From: Viscum album
Taxonomy: Eukaryota; Streptophyta; Magnoliopsida; Santalales; Viscaceae
Direction of reading: 5' to 3'
Assembly (NCBI GenBank): GCA_963277665.1
Contig: OY728125.1
Location: 1,716,362,889 to 1,716,426,888 of the forward strand
DNA: 64,000 nucleotides
The position numbers were made by a program, and so were the translations under genes. Positions 13,408-25,875 of the stretch are shown piece by piece. The notes under the pieces are model-generated. The model was not told where the DNA came from, ran no database searches, and saw only the letters and a list, made by a program, of their open reading frames with translations. How positions within the stretch are numbered: position 1 is the stretch's first letter; each line of letters begins with the position of its first letter.

Positions 13408-13917
13408 TCATAGTGTGAAGAACAAATGATATTTGTTTTATGAAATTTAATTTTAGAATATGGTTATATATTTATTAATTAATACTAAATTAGGTTATAT
13501 TAAGGGTTATATACCATTTACCCTATGTTAATGATATATTTTTCCATTTTAAATTAGATAAATGGTTTCAAAAAATCAATTTCTTGTCATTATATCATTA
13601 ATTTTGGTTAAAAGAGTAGGATTTTCTAGTGAAGAATTTTACAAGTCACTGTTTTAATTAGGATTTGTCATCCATCCTATAAAAATTATTTAATTATCTT
13701 ATAGGGTCTATTTCATTGATTAAATAAATATTCTAAAAGTATTTTAACACTAGTAAGGGATGATAGTTGTGTTTCCACCATTGGACTTCCCTATTTTATA
13801 AATTAAGAACGTGTACCAATAAACACTAAACTATGATATAATATAGGTATTTTGAGTCCAAGTTCAATCCCAATAGATCTATCTTTGAGAATAATTTTAT
13901 TGAATAATAAAATACAT
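13408..13917 (+). pseudogene. T3 reverse transcriptase, first fragment
   Basis: Strongly decayed but aligns through the RT palm with that of T4. In one frame: EEQMIFV at the PVLFV position, YIFIN at the CIDYR position and TIYPMLMI at YPLPRIDD. After a frame change: KWFQKINFLSLYH at the KWFSKIDLRSGYH position, so the first catalytic Asp is Asn. Further on: LKE, FTS, an IVVF...DFPIL stretch at the [12 protein letters not shown] position, and SKFNPNRSIFENNF at the GKFSKCEFWL position. The end of the fragment coincides with the left edge of T2. It continues at 20601. Confidence 0.65.
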
Positions 13918-13924
13918 AAAAAAT

Positions 13925-15691
13925 GATAAAACTTCAAAACTACCTTTCAAGTGAATTAAACAAGTGAGGTAAGTAAATAAAAAACAAGCACGAAGTATAC
14001 AATATCAAAATTCATGAACCAGTTTTGATGAAATATCTATAATTTAATCATGTTGTTTTCTATATTAAGTCTATGAAAACCATTTATCATGGAGAGATCT
14101 ATCCCTCCTATAAACACCCAATTTATTTTGATCAATTACTTTAACTTATTAGTGATAAAGGTAACAAAAAAACCAGTCTTTAACATAGAACCTCACCCCA
14201 CCCACTAGTCATGGATAGGGAGGAATTATAATAATATTATGAGGTAAAACTCTTTTAATTATGTTACAATGTTAAATAATTAAAATAAGAGAGAATGAGG
14301 AAGAAGAGATATGGAATGATATTTTCTAACTGATATTAAATATAAAAACTCACTATATCTTTGTTATAATCCCCCTTCCATTATATCTTATCACAAAAAA
14401 TCACCATCTCATTCTAGTCATGTTATGGAGAGAAAAATAAATTAAAAAAATATATAAAAAAAACAATATATAAAAAAAAAATCTCTAGCCATTGAAGAAT
14501 CCTGGAAAGTCCTCCTATAATCAAGACATATATACCAAGTGTGTGAAAACATCATGTATTTATAAATAAAATTTTATCACATCAAACCTCATTTATCTTC
14601 CTTTATTTCTTTATCACTTTAAATTTGAACTCACAATTCTCATGGATATACTCTATATTCCAAGCATTCCATTCTTTCTTTCATCCATGTAATTAAATCT
14701 TCCACATTATCATGCATAGAGAATTTATCCAATTTAAATTTATTATAGATACCATAGAACCAATTTAACACTAAACCAATGACCATTTTTCTAATTTATT
14801 TCACTTCACCTTTACACAATCACATTTAAGCCTCCTCTCCTCGATATTATTTAAATCACCTGAGCACCCCAATCCTTCACCAAAATGGTTTTCAGGGTTC
14901 ACTATAGGCCTTTTTATGATAATTTTCTAATATAATTATCTCTACTTCATTCACATGAATCTACTATACCCACATATGTGTCGAAGGTCAAGGAGTTATA
15001 TATTAAAATTTCACTTATGAGAAAGGGAGTCCTCTCTAATAGTACATTCTTGACCTTTTCATCATTCAACATCCTCACCAAACACTTTAACTCACAACAT
15101 TACACTATTCAGGTGGTAACTTTTTGCACAGTTTTCACCATTTTCAGTATCATGTATTATATATGGTATCTAAAATATAAATGGAATATGTTTTTTAATG
15201 TTCAATCATATATATGTGACATGAACACTCTAAAATTGTGTTTCTACCATCAAAATAGATGAGCTGTCACAACTACGTAAAGGTAGAACAACCCTAACAT
15301 AAAGGTAGAACTTCTAATAACTGTTATGTAGATTCCATTTTACCCTTATGAAACTCATCACCATAATTTGAAATTGATAGAAGATGTGGCCTCTTTAACT
15401 TGAAGTGGAATAACATACCCTTATATAACAGGACAAGTTTCCTTGATGTAAATCAAATCCATTTATCTTCACAAAACCAGAATCATACTTAAATAACCCA
15501 CCATTGTGTATATATTCAATTGATTTTTTTCCAAAATTACATTGCTAATTTATTTTTCCCAAAATTAAATTTAAATATCAATTTACTAAAAAAATAATTA
15601 ATAAAATGAATTAGAAGGGAAATTTGATTAATTAATTAATCACACTTATCTATTTAAATAAAAATATTTCAGCCATACAATAAGAATATCA
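13925..15691 (-). repeat. T2 3' LTR (left copy)
   Basis: Alignable blocks with the right copy include the AAGTAAATAAAAAACA motif (13971 against 18927), the CATGAAC motif (14014 against 18971), AAAGGTAGA with the following TTTTACCC (about 15303 against 20221), and the AT-rich tail. Minus strand after the proposed end shows GGGTGGGAGTATA, a weak polypurine tract. The copies differ at perhaps a third of positions, so the edges are approximate. Confidence 0.6.
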
Positions 15692-17837
15692 TATACTCCC
15701 ACCCATAAAGTTATACTAGTGCTTCTGAAAATAATATATACTCAAATTGATTATTAATTTTTTTGGTAAATATTCAAATATTAATGAAACAAAATCAAGC
15801 AACTATCAATTGGTAGAAAAACATTCAAGCATCATATTGAGAAAATTCTAAAATTCTTCATTTTTCAAGGAAAACATTTAACCATGTTTTTTACACTTCT
15901 CATTTGGAAATTTATGGGATTATACTATCTTACAATCAAGCATATTTTTATATTATTACTAGAAATTCCACTTATGATTTAACTTAATTTTATGGGTTTT
16001 CACTCATCACTCAAGGTAACAATATAAATGGGTTATGATCATATCATTAATATAATTTCCTTAACCATAAGCTCATATTAGATCGCAAATATCACAAATA
16101 ATCATGAGGAATTGGGTTTATGCATAATTACTATGAAGATTCATTTTTTTAGGCTAAGATGTGAAAAAATTAAATCTCAAATACAAGGTTAATACATAAT
16201 GTACTTTTCATTATTATCAAAAGTAGGCTCAATGAAAGAAACCTCTCAGAAATGAAATCTTCTTACTTACCAAAACTAAAAGTATGGTCATGAATACATA
16301 TATGAATGATGAATGAATATTCACATATAGTTTTCCCACTTTTTCACCATTTTAATCTATTTTATGTTTTTTGAAATATTTTATTAATAAAATTATAACA
16401 TCCATAACTCAAATCCAAATGATTAATGCATTGTTATGTAAATGATTATTTTTGAAACTACAATGATTTTTTCTCAAGTTTATTTATAATTTTTTAGAGA
16501 GGGTTAAATAATAGTCATAATGAATGATAAATCATTCACCTTATTCATACCAACAAAATTACCCAAAAATTTTATCCTTAAGGAATAGCATAACTTTTCC
16601 ACCACAAACACCATCTTTCCCATACATAAACTAATGAAAAATCAGATAAATTAAAGTATAAGATTTGGAAGGGATTACATAGGCTAATATTGTGAATTTA
16701 CATAAAAAATATCATATATGGATTCTATGGGCAATGTAGGATTCAATTTACATTTATGTATCAAGGATAAAAGGATCAATAATTAGATTCCTCAATCATA
16801 TTAAATGTCACTTTGTTTATTCATAACATTTAAAAGATATCATTGAAAGTTATAGTAGGTAGATATGTCCCATGTTATCTCCAAAAATATGTATATAATG
16901 AATGGAACACATTAGTTATAGAATCCTCCATTGATTTTGAATCATATTATAAAGAGTAAATCAACCGTGTAAATAATAATAGTAATAAATTAATTCACCT
17001 AGATTTCATAAATTCAAATCCATAATAATGAAAGGAAAATTTCATCTAAATTAATGAACTAGACTTCCCAAATCATGATTCAGAGTTTGAATAATCCAAT
17101 TATTACTCTACTCATTCAATAACCCATTTTACTCATTCAATTAAATTAGTAATGAATTATAAAACATTTAATCATCGTTATCCTTAGTTATAGTATATCA
17201 TAATTTAAGATGTAACAAAAAATATAAGCTTGGGGAATGAATTTTTTTTAAAACCTATAATAGGTTTTGAAAAATTAGGGTGTAAAAGAAAATACTATAA
17301 ATAAATATTACTGAACATTATTTATTTAAGATCACTCCTTTGTATTATTTCTACTTTCATTGTGTATTTTATATCATGTACTTAGAAAAGAAAATATAGA
17401 AAGGAATATAATCAATGTATCATAAATATATTAAAAAAATAAATGGAATCAAAACTATCTTAATATATTTATAATCTAATTCATTATGAATGAATGAAAA
17501 TAAATCTAGTAAAGAAATAAATAATTCATGTTACCTCTCAAAAAGAAATTTTTTATGGGGTTTTAACTTAACCTTACCTCGTTGGATCACATAATTGGAG
17601 TATAATATAGATCCAAACATCTCAGATTTAACAAATTATGATTTTTTGTGCATTTGGTATTACTATAGTCTAATTTTCCTTTGAAAAATTGTTAATTTTT
17701 TGATAAAGTTACCTAGAAAGGGCCACCTCTAGAGATTTGAAAAGCACATAATGTGTTGATTTTACTCAATATAATTTTTCCAATACATTTTCATTATGAT
17801 TATACTTATCTATTTCAAGCATGAGTTCCTCCAGTTT
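15692..17837 (-). other. T2 interior without recognisable coding
   Basis: AT-rich sequence between the left LTR and the gag-like frame. I see no RT (FIDD), integrase or protease motif on either strand. It is the position where pol would lie in an autonomous element. Confidence 0.45.
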
Positions 17838-18331
17838 ATCATCCCATTCCTCTTGATATATATTTTTTTCTTTTTATACTCTATATTTTCAAGAAATTTA
17901 TAGTTAGTTTAGATATTAGTTTCTTCACTTCATTCCTCTTTATATTCCTTTTTTGGGAAAGTTTCTATATTATCAATAGTATTTACAATTTCAACATCCA
18001 CCATTTATTCTACTTAATTTTTTTCTTACCTCTCATTCATAATTCTATGAAATTTCATTATAGATGTCGTAGTTGTCTTCTCTTATTCTTCATCTTCCTC
18101 TTACTTTGATACTAGATTTTTCAAGAATTTATGAAAAACTTTTGCATTTTGTGTCCATTGTTTTTAATCTTCCTTTGAGTATTTCTATTTCCTTCCAAAT
18201 ATTTCACTAAACCAATCATGTTCAGTAGCTTGATATTATTATTTTACTTTTTATTTTCCTTCTTCCACCTCCTTCAATCCTACAATGTTGATAGAATCAT
18301 TTATAGAAACAAATTCAGTTTTGAAGTTGAA
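17838..18331 (-). pseudogene. T2 gag-like reading frame, broken by about 12 stops
   Basis: Read from 18331 downward in one frame, about 164 codons run without an indel, interrupted by about 12 stops, mostly TAA. The readable segments are coherent and strongly charged: NDSINIVGLKEVEEGK, ATEHDWFSEIFGRK, KQWTQNAKVFHKFLKNLVSK and an EEDEE cluster. The position just inside the 5' LTR and the lysine/glutamate richness suggest a gag or capsid-linker, but I do not recognise the family. There is no zinc knuckle. Many of the stops could come from CAA by one C-to-T change. The product could also be an unrelated element-specific protein. Confidence 0.5.
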
Positions 18332-18878
18332 CTTAACTCATATTAAATGAACACGACTTCAATAATTCCTCTTAAAAATTATATTCTAGGCTATGAAGTA
18401 TTACCTTATCCTTTCACGGTTACAATTATTAGATCATTATATTATTAACTATGGAACCTTATAAGATTATAAACATGATATAAATGATCCATTATATGAA
18501 TATAATTTTTTATTTTATTTTATAAACAATGTATCCCCACCATCATAACCAAAAAAATACATACTGAATAAATGGAATAAAAAAAATAAAAACCCAACTA
18601 AAATTAGGGAACAAAAAAATAGAGCGAGAATTTATTTATAAATAATCAATATAGATTATATACTACCCTAATTCCTTGACAAAATAACCAAAAACATGTT
18701 AAGGGATTAATTTGTAATTACTAACATTAGCATACCAAGGTTTGGAAATTAATAAAATGAGTATCTAGTTAATAATTAAACTAAAAACAATTATAGGTAT
18801 GTACAATTTTAGGTTAATATCATGAGGTATGGGTTGGAGAATAATATAACTGGAAAATTTAAGACATGATAACTATGA
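18332..18878 (-). other. T2 leader region
   Basis: This lies between the gag-like frame and the right LTR. No clear tRNA-type primer site survives; the sequence next to the LTR (minus strand TCATAGTTATCATG) is too diverged to assign. Confidence 0.4.
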
Positions 18879-20600
18879 TATAACAACTAAACTACTTTTT
18901 ATTTCATGTTTAAATAATTAGCGAGAGAAGTAAATAAAAAACATGTACCGATCATATGATATCAATGTTCATGAACTAGTTAGTATTAAAGCACAATAAT
19001 TCAATAATGATGAATTTTATGAAAACACTTGATATTGATGAATAAAACCCCTCTAAAGTTTTTTCCATTTTTTATGTTAAGTTACTTTGAATTATTAATG
19101 AGAAAGGTAACACAAATAATTGTTTAAATATAGAACCCTGATTCCACCCTTTGATCATGTATAGGGTGGAATTATATTTATTTAAATAGATAAAACAGTA
19201 TAAATAATTAATGAGGGAGAAGAGAGATGAAATTATATTTCTCAACTAAAATTAAATATAAAACTCACTATATATCTATTAAAATACTCATTACATCCCA
19301 AATTATGTAAAAAAATCACCCTCTCAATCTTGTTATAAGAGGGTGAGAAAAATTTAAAAAAAGAAACTATAATAAATAAAATAAGAACCAGACTGAATCT
19401 ATCCAACAATAAAAGACTCATAGAAATTCATCCACCACCAATCAAGAGATATATATTTTGGGTGCACAACATTCATATATTTATATAGAAGAATATAACT
19501 TATAGGACATCATCAATATTAACCCTTATCTATAGCATTTTAAACATGAATTAAAAAAAATTATGGATAGTCTATATATTCCGTACAGATGATACCTTCT
19601 TTTATCCCCCAAAATTAAATCTTTAACATTATCATAATGAGATAATTTTGATATTTTAAATTTCTTAATGATACTAAAATGGTGAAATAACTATGAACCC
19701 TTAGGAATTTTCAATGGTGTCATTACTTAACCTTCATACTTTTATATTGAATAACCCTATCATCCATGTTATATACATCACTTGAGTACCTTGAAAATTC
19801 TCTATTATGGTTTACATAGTTCACTGTGGGAATTTAGACATGGGTGTCCCTATATCATTATCTACACTTACTTTACATCAATTGACTAAACCCACTTTCA
19901 CACTGAATTATAATTATTTTTTTATTTAATGTACACATTTGAGCCATGAATTAATCTCTTATAGTGTATTTTTGATTGTTTTTACCTTTTTCATGCTCTT
20001 AATGCACTGTAACCCACAATTTTTTATTACTAATCTAAGTGTTTTATCCACCATTTTCACTTTTATATATATTATATTGCATCCAAAACATCCACCTTGT
20101 CATAAGAGTTAGTGTTTCATTGTCTGATCATCCCTATGTAACATGAAATCACTCCAATTGAGGTTATAAAATTGAAATAAGCAAGGCGACCATACTACCT
20201 AGTGGTAGTCCAACCATGATGTAAAGGTAGAGAATCTTACACAACATCTGTTTTACCCTTCAAAACCACTTCAACATATCGTGACATTGATAGAACCTAG
20301 GACCTTTTTACCTTTTTTTAGATCCACACACCCCTTCATAGACGACTAGGTTACCTTAACGCAGATCCCATCTATTTACCTTCATGTCACCATCTTCCTA
20401 AATCAAAAATCCATCAAAAATTATACATTCAATTATTTTTCTTATATTAATATTATTTATTTATTTTTACAAAATTAAAATTCAATATAATTTATCCATA
20501 AAATAATTAGAAAATTTAATTAGAAGTTAAAAATCACTTAATTAATTATTAAAACTTATCAATTGAAATTAAATATTATCATACATAAAATAATAATATA
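18879..20600 (-). repeat. T2 5' LTR (right copy)
   Basis: This is a diverged direct repeat of 13925-15691. On the minus strand TATATAAATATATG near 19470-19490 is a possible TATA box, followed by a leader. A GC-richer patch near 20180-20350 contains ACCTAGTGGTAG and CGACTAGG. The right end is placed where T3 pol similarity resumes. Confidence 0.6.
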
Positions 20601-21911
20601 AAAGAATTAGATAGAAGTTTCTATAATTAAATGTTTGAATAACTCATTATCAGAGGTGAACCCTAATATTCAATTTTAATTTTTTTATCTTTTCAATCAT
20701 AAGTGGTATGACATGTTCACACAATATCTTGTTATATTCATGGAGTAAAATATACAAGACATTTCATTTTTGATAAATGCTTTTTTGTATCAAGAGTAAG
20801 TAAAGGTTGTGATTTATTTGGAGAGGTCTAAAATTATTTTTGAAATCAGAATATTACATGGAATAGATAAATATTAAAATAAGTTTCTTTAGGATTTACC
20901 TATGTGGGATTCAGAAGGGTAGAAATTTTAAATGAAACTTGGATTTTTTTTAATCCATTCATAAAATAAAGATAAATCTTATCTCAGTGATTGTTCATGA
21001 TTTTCATTAACATAGTTATTTTAAATTTTGTTCTCTAATTCCTTTTGATAGTTTTGGAAGTCATTATTTTTTGAAGAGATCATGTAATAACATATGGACT
21101 AATACTATTGAAACCATGAGAAAATACAATTATTAACAAGATTTAGGATTATTTATTATGGTTCATAACTAAATTATTTTGATACATTACATATTATATT
21201 ATATTTTTACTATATATATTTATTATAAAAGTTTGATGTACATTTCTCATAGTGTGATATCAATTTATAAAAATGAAGGTGGGTGTAGTGTTTTAAAACT
21301 ATTACATCCAAAAAAAGAATGTAGTGGAAAATGATTTTACTATAACATCTCTAAGTAATGATTTTATAATGTTAATTAATAATGAATATTTATGGGAATA
21401 TATTCTAATTAATATTTAAAAATGGAATGGAATTTGATTAATATAGTTCTATGTATATTGAACACCATGAATATACAATTTTAGAAAGTGAATGAATCAT
21501 TATTTTATGATTTTATATGAAATAGGATGTGGGAACCCATAAATGTTTAGAAGACCCCTGAAAATTGGATTATTAAATTAGATTTAAATATTTTTTTTGA
21601 AGGATAATTTAGAGTAGTATGGAGTTCAAAGAAATAATTCATAGTGGTTTTCAATACATCAAGTTGGGTTGTGCAACATTATATTTCCAAAACAAACAAA
21701 GTTATCATGTATATATCTTTTTTCTATTAATAAGAAGAATGCAGTTTAACATCTATTATAATTTTTAATTTATTACTAGGTAAAGGAATGACATAAATGA
21801 AATAAATGACTAATTATATTATTATTATGCTAACAAATACCCATATAGATCTTGTACAATATTTCACAATAATTTTTAATATGACTTCTTAAATCGCACT
21901 TGAAGTGTGAT
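20601..21911 (+). pseudogene. T3 RT end, RNase H and integrase N-terminal fragment
   Basis: Extremely decayed. Near 20650-20760 the DNA aligns with the T4 segment encoding the EEWPRP...SFLGLVGYY stretch (shared landmarks: TTTTC and TATTCATGG against TTTTCATGG). RNase H is not readable. At 21820-21835 LLC, stop, QI fits the CLTCQQV zinc-finger half of integrase. LVQYFTIIFNM at 21849-21883 fits the GLLQPL...MDF junction. The last codons, LKCD, lead into the T4 insertion and the frame resumes at 34200. It is cut by T2 on the left and T4 on the right. Confidence 0.5.
21907..21911 (+). other. T4 target-site duplication, left copy
   Basis: GTGAT immediately before the TG of the T4 5' LTR, repeated exactly at 34198-34202 after the 3' LTR. 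A 5-bp duplication is the normal footprint of gypsy integration. Confidence 0.9.
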
Positions 21912-23528
21912 TGTAACATCCTTGGTAAATGAAGAATAATGTATTTTCATATTTATTAATATTTTTGAATTAAATATTAATTTTACTTTAAAATGGTTTC
22001 TATGTTTGATAGCATACCCAATAAGCAACAACAGGTTTCATTTAAATCTTACATTGCACACTAATAATATAATATTATTATTTTAAATGGTAGTTAACTC
22101 TTAGCTGTTGTATTGATGGGAATGAAAAAATTAACTACCATATGATTATACATGTTTGTTAAATATATTTACATTTATCCAATAAAATTTAGAGGCTTAA
22201 AATGTGAATGAATCTAATTTTAAGCATAATTTACATTAAAAGGTCGATTTACCGCCTTTTAATGGAGAACCCTATTTAAATATAGTTTTTTTCACTTTAA
22301 TAAATTCTATTTGACTAAATAAAATCCTTCTTTAGAATAGTGACATCAAAATTTACTTTGTGTAAATTTTTGTAATTTTTTCGATAAAGTTCATTTTTTA
22401 ATGAATAGTGAAAAATATTGAATTTTAATTCAAAACTATGTTTTAATCAAATTTATTTATATGGTTATATTATATTTTAAATTGATTTTAAAGTTTAATT
22501 ATAATATATTTTTACCATTTAATCCAATGTTGGTCATTGGAATTGATTTCACTTTGAAATTGGACATAAACAAGTGTCAATCTTTTGATAGTTATTGTTT
22601 CTTAAAGAGACGCTATTTGTTTTAACAACGGGAATTAATTTTAAAATTAATTAATGCCAATTTTATGTTTTTAATTTGGAAAAATAAAAATAATTTTTTA
22701 ATTTGGAATATCAAATATAGCTTAGGATGAAATTTTGTAATTTTTCTGAAAAACTTAAATTTTTGATAAATAGTGAAACCACTTAGTAGTAGTTAAAAAC
22801 TGAATTTTTTCATTTAAATAAAATTTCACCACTTATTTGAATTTAATTTAGAAAATACAACATACATGGTTGTTATTAGTATGTAAAATGTGGTTCAATA
22901 AGATGAAAATAATTTTTGGTGAATAGTAACTTTTGACTTTTTTTACCACAGTTAAAGATAAATAGGGAAATTCAAGGTAAAAAGAATATTATAATAATTC
23001 AAAATTCTCTTAACACTTGTCCTAACCTTATTGGATGAGTAATGGCCGACCAAAGGCATCCTTGGGTCTATTTTGGGACCCCATGGAGCCATTTATGAAT
23101 GATAATAACACTTTAGATTAATTAATTTAAAGTAAATGCAAAAATGACAAAAACAAAACTCTTTTAGTAAATTAATTTTTATATGGTGTTATATAAGTAA
23201 TTGTTTTGACTATAAATATTCATTGAAAAGATAAAAAGATTTACTACATCATTTTATTTTGTTTATAATTTTTATGCGTTGAATAAATTAAATTATATAT
23301 GACAGAATAATGATGCAATATTTACCTTATTAATAAATGATTTAAATAAACAAGATTATAATGATTAAAATATTATCCAAAACCTATCCAATTACAATTT
23401 TATGATTATATTTATACCATGAGTCATCTTATCTTAGACTCAAATGATTTTTGGACTTTTAGAAACCGAATATCATTATATTATAAAATAATATTTTCAC
23501 ACTTTCCTAAAGAGCCCCTCCTCTCCCT

Positions 23529-23535
23529 TATAAAA
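23529..23535 (+). promoter_or_regulatory. T4 5' LTR TATA box
   Basis: TATAAAA in CTCCCTTATAAAAGGAGACC, preserved identically in the 3' LTR at 31998-32004. Transcription would be expected to start about 30 bp downstream, near the CACACACC stretch at 23560. The surrounding 190 bp differ at about 16 positions between LTRs but the box does not. Confidence 0.75.
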
Positions 23536-23859
23536 GGAGACCACTTATAACCAATTCCACACACCTCTAAAGCCTTTAGTCTCATCCAAAATCTACCCCA
23601 TTAAGCTCCCTACATCCCTACTTTCCACCTAGAAGCCTTAACTTAGGCAGAAGTCACTTCAACAAACCATTTTGGTTCAAACCAAAGTGAGTTACCCAAA
23701 TTAAAGGTAATGGTTTTTCTTAACTTCTTTTCTTTTATTTTACTTCTCCAACCCCTAAAATATTTTTATTACTTTATTTTATAGAAAAAAAAGTATCCTA
23801 AATATACTAGGATTTTTTATGAGAAGGATTAGAACTACACTTACACACACCTCCATCTA

Positions 23860-24060
23860 ATGGGTGAAGAACATAATGTTTCTGTGGATGGAAAACTAAC
23901 GCCTCACGAAACGATGATTGTTCAATTACCTCCTCCTGCCTCTCATAGTGGACATTATGATGGATATATATTTATATATGATATATATTATGTTTATGTT
24001 TTCTTTATGCTTCTTCATTTACCATTTATATCATACCTTTATGGTTTCCATTATGGGTAA
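23860..24060 (+). CDS. Small open frame inside the T4 5' LTR (66 aa)
   Basis: ATG-initiated, 66 codons, beginning MGEEHNVSVDGKL, with a hydrophobic tyrosine-rich second half (FIYDIYYVYV ... ISYLYGFHYG) that could span a membrane. The homologous frame in the 3' LTR (32330-32530) has the same length, start and stop and no indel, with about ten residue changes. In the related T5 LTRs the frame is closed by a stop about 12 codons in. It lies about 300 nt downstream of the predicted transcription start. No family is recognised. It may simply be a chance open frame in a leader; expression is unknown. Confidence 0.25.
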   Translation: MGEEHNVSVDGKLTPHETMIVQLPPPASHSGHYDGYIFIYDIYYVYVFFMLLHLPFISYLYGFHYG

Positions 24061-24830
24061 ACGCGATAATTTCATTTGAGGAAGTGCGGACTACCGCCCC
24101 CTGAAAGTGATATGACTCGTTATTTCCATATGTGGGAAGTATAAAGGATGGAATTAATGATATTATATATGATATTATACTATAAATATAATATACCTAT
24201 GTATCATTATGATTTAATTCCATTAAAATTTTAAATAGTAATGAAAGTAGCGTTCATGCGTACGTACGACTTACCGTCTCTATGAAAGGTGCATTTCATT
24301 TCTTACCTCCAAATGTTATGTATTATTATAAATACTTGTATATACCATATATATATATGATATATATGATATCTAAATCATGAAAATCATTCTGGATATA
24401 ATGAAATATTTACAATAAGGACTACTTGTAAATATAAGGTTTTTATTTTTGACTCAAGTACCAAATATTGACAAAACGACCATTATTAACTTGAATGATT
24501 ACATAATGTTTGTAACATGGTAATATGTGATATAAAAGGAAGAAAAAACTTGAAAAAGGTTCTTATGAAAGTAGAAATTAACTTTAGTTTATTATCCAAG
24601 AGATTAAATAATGATCGAGTCAAGTCGGACACGAGGTAAGGGACTTCGTCTCAATCTCCTTTCATTGAGCCATATTTTGTTTTAATACACGAATTTATTT
24701 TATAATCTGTATAAACACCATTGGATTTTCAAATAGAATCTTTTTCTATGAATGATTTTACTAAAAGACAAAAAGTAATGTTTCTTTTAATGTAAGTGGT
24801 GACAACGACCTTTCCACCACCGCGAGTATT
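23880..24830 (+). repeat. GC-richer islands at about 180-bp spacing in the T4 LTR
   Basis: Islands at about 24090 (GTGCGGACTACCGCC), 24263 (GTACGACTTACCGTC), 24625 (AGTCGGACACGAGG) and 24805 (ACAACGACCTTTCCACC), with weaker ones near 23895 and 24455, are spaced about 173-190 bp apart in otherwise AT-rich DNA. The 3' LTR has the same set (32330-33300) and the T5 right LTR has at least three (near 42766, 42945 and 43140). They look like diverged copies of one module. Confidence 0.5.
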
Positions 24831-25140
24831 ATTTGTTCTTTGGCTTCCTTAACAGGCCGTGATGTTTTTTTTCAAGGAAAATAAATACCATATACTATTT
24901 TATGTATTTTGGTATTGAAAATGGTTTTGATAATGGATTTTTTATGTCAATATATTTAAGTGATATATTGTGATTGAAATGTGGAAATGTTTTCTTTCCT
25001 TTATATTTGTTTTTTATGTTATGATTTTATAATGGTACTTGGACATTTGATGGGTGGTTACGTGATAAAAAAAATTATGGGTGGGGCCGTGATAAACCAG
25101 GATAGGTGGTTAAGTTATGACCTCCAATGCATTGGGTATG

Positions 25141-25220
25141 GAAGTCAGCCGTATGGTTATTCTATTTAATGATATGTATGGAATTCAACCGTATGGTTAT
25201 TCCATTTAAGTATGTTTATG
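25141..25220 (+). repeat. 40-bp tandem duplication in the T4 5' LTR
   Basis: Two adjacent units, each containing CCGTATGGTTATTC followed by ATTTAA, with a period of 40 bp. The 3' LTR holds the matching pair near 33607-33686. Confidence 0.7.
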
Positions 25221-25730
25221 TCCCAAGTTACCTTTATATGTTATGTGTTCTTTATATGGGTTTTATGGTAATATTTTGGTTACAAAAGGGTAAGTAGTGA
25301 TCTTTTATTCAGTTAAGAGTATTTACTACTTCATAAAGGTGAAAATTATTACATATGTTAAAGTAATCATGGTTTACTTGTTGTCTTGAAAAACTAACAG
25401 TTTTCTTTCTTCATGCATCCCTTAATGAGATTTTTTATGCTCACCCCAAGTTTTTGAAATGTTTTTAATAGGAAATAATGTGGAATAGGGTCAAGGATGG
25501 GATCAAGGAAATGTCATGCTGTCTTAAACATGGAACTATACATGACTCCTTTTTTCAAGAGTTTTTATTTTATGAAAAAATGGAAACTGAGTAGAAGTGT
25601 ATACCTTTTAATCTTTTGAGATGTTATAGTTATGTACTAATTCTCTAAAACTCTAAACCTAAAAATATCCTCAATGTGAATTATTCGTTTAATTCAATAT
25701 TATATAATGTTTTAAGGTTGGGTCCTTATA

Positions 25731-25745
25731 GTTGGTATCAGAGGT
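25731..25745 (+). other. T4 primer-binding site
   Basis: GTTGGTATCAGAGG directly after the LTR end. TGGTATCAGAG is complementary to the 3' end of initiator Met tRNA, the usual primer for plant Ty3/gypsy reverse transcription. Confidence 0.9.
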
Positions 25746-25875
25746 TGGTTTAGAAAACTTTAGGAGTTAGGGTATTGTTAAATTAATGTCCCTAAATTAA
25801 TTTATGGTAATATTGAAATTATATAGTATTTACAGATTACCATGTTGCTTAGCCTAAGAAATTTAAATGTTCAGA

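Larger units (their letters stand above)
13925..20600 (-). mobile_element. T2: decayed minus-strand LTR element, gag-like coding only
   Basis: Two diverged direct repeats of about 1.75 kb (13925-15691 and 18879-20600) flank a 3.2-kb interior. The LTR left edges (TATAACAACT in the right copy) resemble those of T1, and this sets the minus orientation. The only coding trace is a long broken frame at 17838-18331. No RT, integrase or other pol motif was found, so it may be a non-autonomous element, or pol may be too decayed to see. It lies inside the RT/RNase H region of T3, whose alignment to T4 resumes on the far side. Edges are uncertain by tens of bases. Confidence 0.65.
21912..25730 (+). repeat. 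T4 5' LTR
   Basis: It starts TGTAACATCC and ends GGTCCTTATA. The order is AT-rich U3, a TATA box at 23529, a pyrimidine-rich leader, a 66-codon open frame at 23860, then islands of higher GC at roughly 180-bp spacing (about 23890-24830) and a 40-bp duplication at 25141-25220. The length is large compared with most plant gypsy LTRs. It belongs to the same family as the T5 LTRs (shared GCGTAC-TACGAC region near 24263 and 43131). Confidence 0.95.

Noticed and set aside
13920..20605. Target-site duplication for T2
   Set aside because: The flanks are A-rich (AAAAT and AAAGA) and the LTR edges are uncertain, so any match would be meaningless.
24981..25169. 62-codon frame in the T4 5' LTR with a counterpart at 33448
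   Set aside because: The two copies begin with GTG and TTG rather than ATG, and the sequence partly consists of a 40-bp duplication; no sign of coding constraint.
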